Shown here: positions 59,331 to 64,000 of the stretch, piece by piece
Layout: every line of letters begins with the position of its first letter
Position numbering within the stretch: the stretch's first letter is position 1
Assembly (NCBI GenBank): GCA_000149265.1
Contig: CH003024.1
Span: forward strand, 383,087-447,086
Length of the DNA stretch: 64,000 bases
Source: Ciona savignyi
Taxonomy: Eukaryota > Chordata > Ascidiacea > Phlebobranchia > Cionidae
Direction of reading: 5' to 3'
Made by a program: the position numbers and the translations under genes
The notes under the pieces: model-generated
The model's input: the letters and a program-made list of their open reading frames with translations, nothing else
The model's database searches: none
What the model was told of the DNA's origin: nothing

Positions 59331-61680
59331 CAGAGAAAAGGCTTTGTAGAACAATTGTCGAGTTCCGTCCAGTAGATACACGGGCAATCGTCCAGTCCGA
59401 GTTCCCTTTTCACGGTTCGCGATAATTTTACTGCGTCAAGTGCAGCTTCGAGCTCCAATCTAGGAATTGTGTGCTTACCAGAATCGCAGAGAAGAGACTT
59501 TCCCATCACGAACGAACATGTCGTGTTGTCATCCTCGAAGGTAGTTCTAAGGTAGCATACGCAACCACGGGCGGCGGTAGATGCGTCTGCAAATACATGG
59601 AGCTGTACTCCGGGGGTCGGATGACGGACTTGTGGTTTGAAGCACCGAGGAATTCTAATGCGGGTCAGTTCATTAAGGCTGTTGCACCAAGCTTTCCATC
59701 GCTCGAGCTCAGTACCAGTGACCTCCTCGTCCCAGTCGGTTTTCATCAAGCAGAGATCTCTGTAAATAAGTCGGGCCTCCAATACAACAGGGGCAACAAA
59801 GCCTAATGGATCGAAAAGTGAATTGGTAACGGAAAGCATACCTCGTCGTGTCAGCGGTTTTGTCGGGAGAGTAATGTCGAATCTGAACTCGTCGTCTTGG
59901 ACGCACCAATTGATTCCCAGAACACGTTCATGTACCTCTCCTCCTAGCGGAATATCTTGAATCACCTTTGCTCGATCATCGGCCGGAACGGATTCCATCA
60001 CAGCGGTACTAGTGGATAGCCACTTCGTCAGTTTAAAGCCACCCATTGAAAGTAGATTACGTAAATCCTTCACCAGTTGGATGCCGGCTTGATCATCAAC
60101 GGCGGTTACGAGGCAGTCGTCCACATAAAAGTTATTCTTTACAACTTCGGCCACTTGTGGATGAAAAAACTTGCCAAATTCTCTGGCAGTTTCGCGCAGG
60201 CAGAAAGTTGCGCAGCACGGTGACGAGCGGGCGCCAAACAGGTGCACTTTCATGCGGTGCGGAACGGGTGATTTGGTCAGGTCGCCTCCTGGCCACCACA
60301 AGAATCTCAGAGCGTCACGATCCTTTTGGGCAACCAGAACTTGATGAAACATTGCTTCTATGTCGGATACGATAGCCACGCGTTCTCTGCGGAATCTCAT
60401 CAACACCCCTACCAGCGGGTTCACTAAATCAGGGCCCTTCATCAGCTTGTCATTTATAGATTGTCCTTCGCATTTCGCCGCACAGTCATACACGATACGA
60501 ACCTTACTTGGTTTCTTTGGGTTAATTACAGGGTGATGCGGGAGGTACCATAACTTGTTGGTAGTATTCACTTCGTCCTCTGGCACTACTTCTGCGTACC
60601 CATTGTCCAACATCATCGTCATGTATTTCGTATACTTTACGGAAAAATCGACATCTCTCGCCAGTCGCTTCTTCAAACTTGATAGTCTGCTCCTTGCCAT
60701 TGGCAGGCTATCCGGTAAAACGGTGCTGTCGTCTTTCCATGGCAGCGGAAGTTGGTAGTGGCCTTCAACTCTTTCAATTCGGCGCGTCATTATATCGTAA
60801 GCCATGACGTCTTCTTTTGAGTACTTCATGCCAAACTCCGACGCCTCCTTGTGGCTTCGAAGCCAGCACATCAATGTTTCAACGTCGTCGGTTGCAGCAG
60901 TATCGGAGGAGGGGAACACATCACCAACGTCATTGATGAGTAAGTCCTTTATCGCCTCGTCATTTCCTGAGCCCGCTGTGGCTTGAAGTGAGAATCCGGC
61001 TGCACCCTCTTCGTTCGGCAAGCTGTCCAGCGACGGTCGTTTTAACAGCCAGCCTAGGGGGGTCCGGATAGCGTCAGGCGTCTCGCGTGGATTTGGTGCG
61101 AAGCGACTTTCCAGACACCGGTGTGCCATTGCGTTGTCGTTGCCGATCAGTAGCATCACTTCACCATCGGGAATTTGTGGCAGGTCCACTCCACGAAGGT
61201 ACTTATATCGGTTCAGTTTATTGCGCTCTGGAATCTTGCTCGGTGTAGCGGGAATTTCCTTAATGAGCGCAACGTCGGGCAGGTTAAGCTCTTCGCCGCC
61301 AGCAAGCGGAAGAACAGTTAACGAGACGGAAGTCGTTTTAACATTGATCGGTTCGGAGGTAGTCATTGTACATAGGTCAAAGTTCGCGGCGCGACCAGTC
61401 GGCGTAGCTTGTAACTGATCGGCCAGTCGACGGTCACAGAATGTGCGGTTCGCTCCGGAATCGAGAAGAGCGTACACTCTCGTCTCTTTGCCTCCGCTTC
61501 TAACGCGTACGGGGACAATGTCTAAATATGCGGAAGTCGGTACCACGGTGTTTTTCTTAGCGCTAAGCGAGTGCATGCATGCTTTAACGGTCGTGTTGCT
61601 TTCAATTCGGTCTGCGGGTCTGATGATCCATCTCGGGTCATGGAGCAAGGTGTGGTGGAAGTTGCCGGGTGCAACCTTCT
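59330..61680 (-). pseudogene. pol: BEL/Pao pol: protease, reverse transcriptase and RNase H N-part (frameshifted)
   Basis: One open frame of about 772 residues. An aspartic protease (YALLDSGANRTFC) comes first. The RT follows with KVRIVYDCAAK, SDIEAMFHQV, FLWWPGG and the active-site YVDD. RNase H starts at LHVFADAS with a following LELEAAL. The frame has no ATG at its start and is offset from the upstream zinc-knuckle frame, so expression would need a frameshift near 61670. At the 3' end RNase H runs into a stop through a further shift near 59350. Confidence 0.88.
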
Positions 61681-62238
61681 ACACTGCATTTGATTTTATG
61701 TGGGCATTCTCGCACGGAATGGCCTGCCTTTAGGCATTTAAAGCATAGGCCGCATTCCCGGGTTACGCGCTTACGTTGCTCGTACGATTTATCCTTGAAG
61801 TCGCGGCAGGCGCCAATCAAATGTGGTTTCTTGCAGACAGGGCACTGCAGCCCGGACGGTTTCGGAGTGGGAGCGGCAGCAGTGGGAAATTCGGCAGTCA
61901 CGTTCACGTTATAAGCCGACACTTTCGGTTTTCGTGCGGTAGTTACTACAGGGTTTGTGGACTTTAGCAGTAAACACTTTCCATACACAGAGTTAGCTTC
62001 GCGACTCTGTTCTCTAACGAAGTTAGCAAAGTCTTTAAAAACAGCTACCGCACCTGTTTTGTCCTGTATACTCAGCGACTTGGATATCGCATTTCTTTCT
62101 CAGTTCCAATGGCAGCTTGTTGACCAGCGTCGATATGAAGCCAACAGAGTCTACCGTCGATTTTACCCTTGTCTTTTCCAGGGACGCGCAGCAGTTTCGG
62201 AGCAGAACGGCCAATTTCTCCAGCCGCTTCGGGGTCAT
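61638..62238 (-). pseudogene. gag: BEL/Pao gag, C-terminal part with CCHC knuckle (two frameshifts)
   Basis: The conserved gag region continues in a -1 frame from an ATGA overlap at 62235-62238 to about 62080. It then returns to the original gag frame, where CFKCLKAGHSVREC forms a perfect CX2CX4HX4C knuckle near 61740. Two opposite shifts within about 180 bases suggest indel damage or sequencing error rather than programmed recoding. Confidence 0.75.
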
Positions 62239-63353
62239 CTGCGGGCACCCTCGGGAATTCCTGCAACAAGCTCTCGCACCGTCGTGCTATTATTATGGGG
62301 TTGACCATATCTTTCGAATAATTCTTGCATGGCCGTTTCGTAGCCATCATTTTCGTAATTATCTACGGAGTTATGCTTAATTTTCTCACAGACGGGCTCT
62401 GTGCAATGTTGGAGTAGGTATACTAATTTTAGGTCGTATGAGTCTACTTTGTCGGCAATATGTAGCTGGTATCGGTTGACGAAGGACCAGTAGTCCATCG
62501 GATCTCCATTAAATTTTTGTACAATTGGTTTGGGTAGAAAGCGTTCACCTACCTCTTGGTGATTTACGTGACGGAGTGGTGAATCTCGTCGGATACGAGT
62601 CGGTGATAGCTGTGTACGTCGTTGTTGATTGCGCATTGGGGAGCGATCAGCATATCGGGACGGTCGGTTCTGATGCTGTGTTGTCACGTGTTCTCTTTCG
62701 TCGTTCACCCGGATGTCGGACGGAAACGGTGGCAAATGACGTTCGGTTAAGGGAAGATGTGACAAAGCGCTGTCCTTCGGGCGCACAACGGGCGGGGCGT
62801 ACAGAGTAGAACGTAGTGGTGGCTGCGCTGCGGTCGGTGTTATCTCGTTGCGTGATTGTTCAGTGGATGTAGTCTGCTCTAGAAGCGGTGTCGTTGAGCC
62901 AGCATATTGGCGGGTTTGAACTTCATTGTGTCTGGCCTCAGGAAGCGATGCTTCCTCCCATGCCCTAGCTTCAGCTTCAGCCAATTCTAGTTTTCGCCGG
63001 GATTCACGGTCGGCGAGTTCCTCTTGTAATTTTCTTTCTCTTTCAGCTGCTTCAGCGAGCAGTTTTCTTTTATGTTCCTCTGTTTCAGCGAGCAGCTTGC
63101 TTTCTTCTTTTCTCTCTAAGTCTTGTTGTCGCGCAAGCCTAGCAAGTTCAAGCTTTACCTTGCTATCTTTTAGCTTAAAGCTGCGCATCGAGCTTGTAGT
63201 GCTTACAACACTTACTGATTCGTGCTTTTCATCGAGTGGTGTGGTTGAATTAGGTGGTGCTGGTATCTGCTTGGCTTCTTCAATGCCTGGCTGCTTGGCT
63301 TCTTCAATGTTGTCCAGCCATTGTTCTACGCGCTGTTCTGGTTGGTTATCCAT
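62235..63353 (-). CDS. gag: BEL/Pao gag, N-terminal part
   Basis: A 372-residue open frame from an ATG 55 bases inside the 5' LTR. About residues 75-145 form a charged coiled coil (LARLARQQDLERKEESKLL ...). A proline-rich basic linker follows. The BEL-type gag core (PIVQKFNGDPMDYWSF ... VYLLQHC ... LFERYG) lies near the end. The frame stops within the conserved core. A role as particle protein is inferred from position and family. Confidence 0.85.
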   Translation of the reverse strand: MDNQPEQRVEQWLDNIEEAKQPGIEEAKQIPAPPNSTTPLDEKHESVSVVSTTSSMRSFKLKDSKVKLELARLARQQDLERKEESKLLAETEEHKRKLLAEAAERERKLQEELADRESRRKLELAEAEARAWEEASLPEARHNEVQTRQYAGSTTPLLEQTTSTEQSRNEITPTAAQPPLRSTLYAPPVVRPKDSALSHLPLTERHLPPFPSDIRVNDEREHVTTQHQNRPSRYADRSPMRNQQRRTQLSPTRIRRDSPLRHVNHQEVGERFLPKPIVQKFNGDPMDYWSFVNRYQLHIADKVDSYDLKLVYLLQHCTEPVCEKIKHNSVDNYENDGYETAMQELFERYGQPHNNSTTVRELVAGIPEGARR

Positions 63354-63407
63354 GGTCGAGAGGTACGGTTACGATGGGTTTGATCAGTTTGCTCAGTTTG
63401 AAAACGA

Positions 63408-63928
63408 TGTTACTTCCGCAGGTGGAGTAACGGGGTTGCTTTGGTTTGAAAATAACTCGTATCGAATAAAAGAACAGACAGTTTGTTTCCTCGAATTATA
63501 ATTTGCGATCAGAGTTCAAACGGATACAGATGCGGAACGGAGGGGGCAGGGACGATATGGGGGTGATACAGGGACGATATGGACGGAGATGATACGCAGT
63601 GGGGATGATACGGAGGGATGATACGGTTTTCTGTAAATTAAAAATAAAGGGACCAAAATCAATAATTGACGGGTGTACGTATGAAATAGTAAACAATTAC
63701 ACTCACCAAACTTTGGCTTTAGAACCGGAACGGAAAATACACGGTATCAGATAAATTACTGTGCTGCAGACCGTACGGTGACTAAATCAAAAAAGGAAGC
63801 ATTTTCTAACACGCGGTCGGGTATAGATATTGTAACACAAACTCCCATTGTGACGTAATTTGGTTGTGATGCAATTTATGATTTATCATAGACATCAATA
63901 AAACATTAATGGGTCGAGATATCTTACA
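63408..63928 (-). repeat. 5' LTR of the BEL/Pao element
   Basis: Same length and ends as the left copy. Two adjacent base differences from it were seen by eye. The gag start codon lies only about 55 bases inside. Confidence 0.95.
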
Positions 63929-64000
63929 TAGAGTGTTAGACAGACTATATGCAAACGTTTAGTAACTTCTAGTTGCGGTTTAACTCCATCCTCTCGGCGG

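Larger units (their letters stand above)
56862..63928 (-). mobile_element. BEL/Pao LTR retrotransposon, structurally complete
   Basis: Two 521-bp LTRs bound 7067 bp, with 5-bp target duplications TAGAG on both sides. The element reads on the minus strand: 5' LTR at 63408-63928, gag, protease, reverse transcriptase, RNase H, integrase, 3' LTR at 56862-57382. A purine-rich tract (GGCGGGGGAGGA) abuts the 3' LTR, as expected for plus-strand priming. The order of protease, RT, RNase H and integrase in one pol, the YVDD motif and the gag type place it in BEL/Pao. By eye the LTRs differ only at 57212-57213, yet the internal frame is broken at several points. Confidence 0.95.

Overview
The window is eukaryotic, AT-rich and intron-bearing. 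Its content points to a tunicate, most likely Ciona: compact multi-exon genes with short phase-1 introns, mosaic extracellular proteins built from EGF, TSP1, ShK, LDLR-A and trypsin modules, abundant tRNA-derived SINEs, and a BEL/Pao retrotransposon. The species call is inference. All gene models were built by eye from splice sites. I kept a model only when exon lengths and intron phases joined into one open frame.

Layout. (1) 172-3741, minus: protease gene A, EGF-EGF-trypsin, running off the left edge before its catalytic-serine exon. (2) 6775-11474, minus: a complete six-exon, 225-residue secreted protein consisting of ErbB/EGF-receptor extracellular domain III plus the first cysteines of domain IV, with no membrane segment or kinase. 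(3) 15242-19959, minus: a 1256-residue receptor with about 13 LDLR-A-like modules joined to a rhodopsin-type 7TM domain, nearly all in one exon. (4) 22982-33771, minus: protease gene B, 15 coding exons, 775 residues, ShK-EGF-EGF-trypsin-TSP1(x4)-ShK-TSP1-ShK, a paralogue of gene A. (5) 37407-52569, minus: a 15-exon, 629-residue Ser/Thr kinase closest to MAP3K8 (Cot/Tpl2). (6) 54396-55456, plus: a two-exon, 71-residue secreted peptide precursor with one candidate decapeptide between basic cleavage sites. (7) 56862-63928, minus: a BEL/Pao element with 521-bp LTRs and a TAGAG target duplication. Its LTRs look almost identical, yet gag-pol is broken by several frameshifts.

Repeats. One tRNA-derived SINE family (about 300 bp) is present in about 25 copies. 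A second, shorter tRNA-like family has about seven. There are two hAT-type non-autonomous elements with perfect 8-bp target duplications, a MITE nested in another MITE, a tandem array and a dispersed repeat, a minisatellite in a kinase intron, and a 682-base assembly gap (36177-36858).

How the genes relate. The first four genes are all minus-strand and encode secreted or cell-surface mosaic proteins (two related proteases, a soluble receptor fragment, an LDLR-A receptor). Any shared pathway, such as extracellular proteolysis or ligand trapping, is inference from domains and neighbourhood. The most novel candidates are the domain III-only ErbB-like protein and the short peptide precursor.
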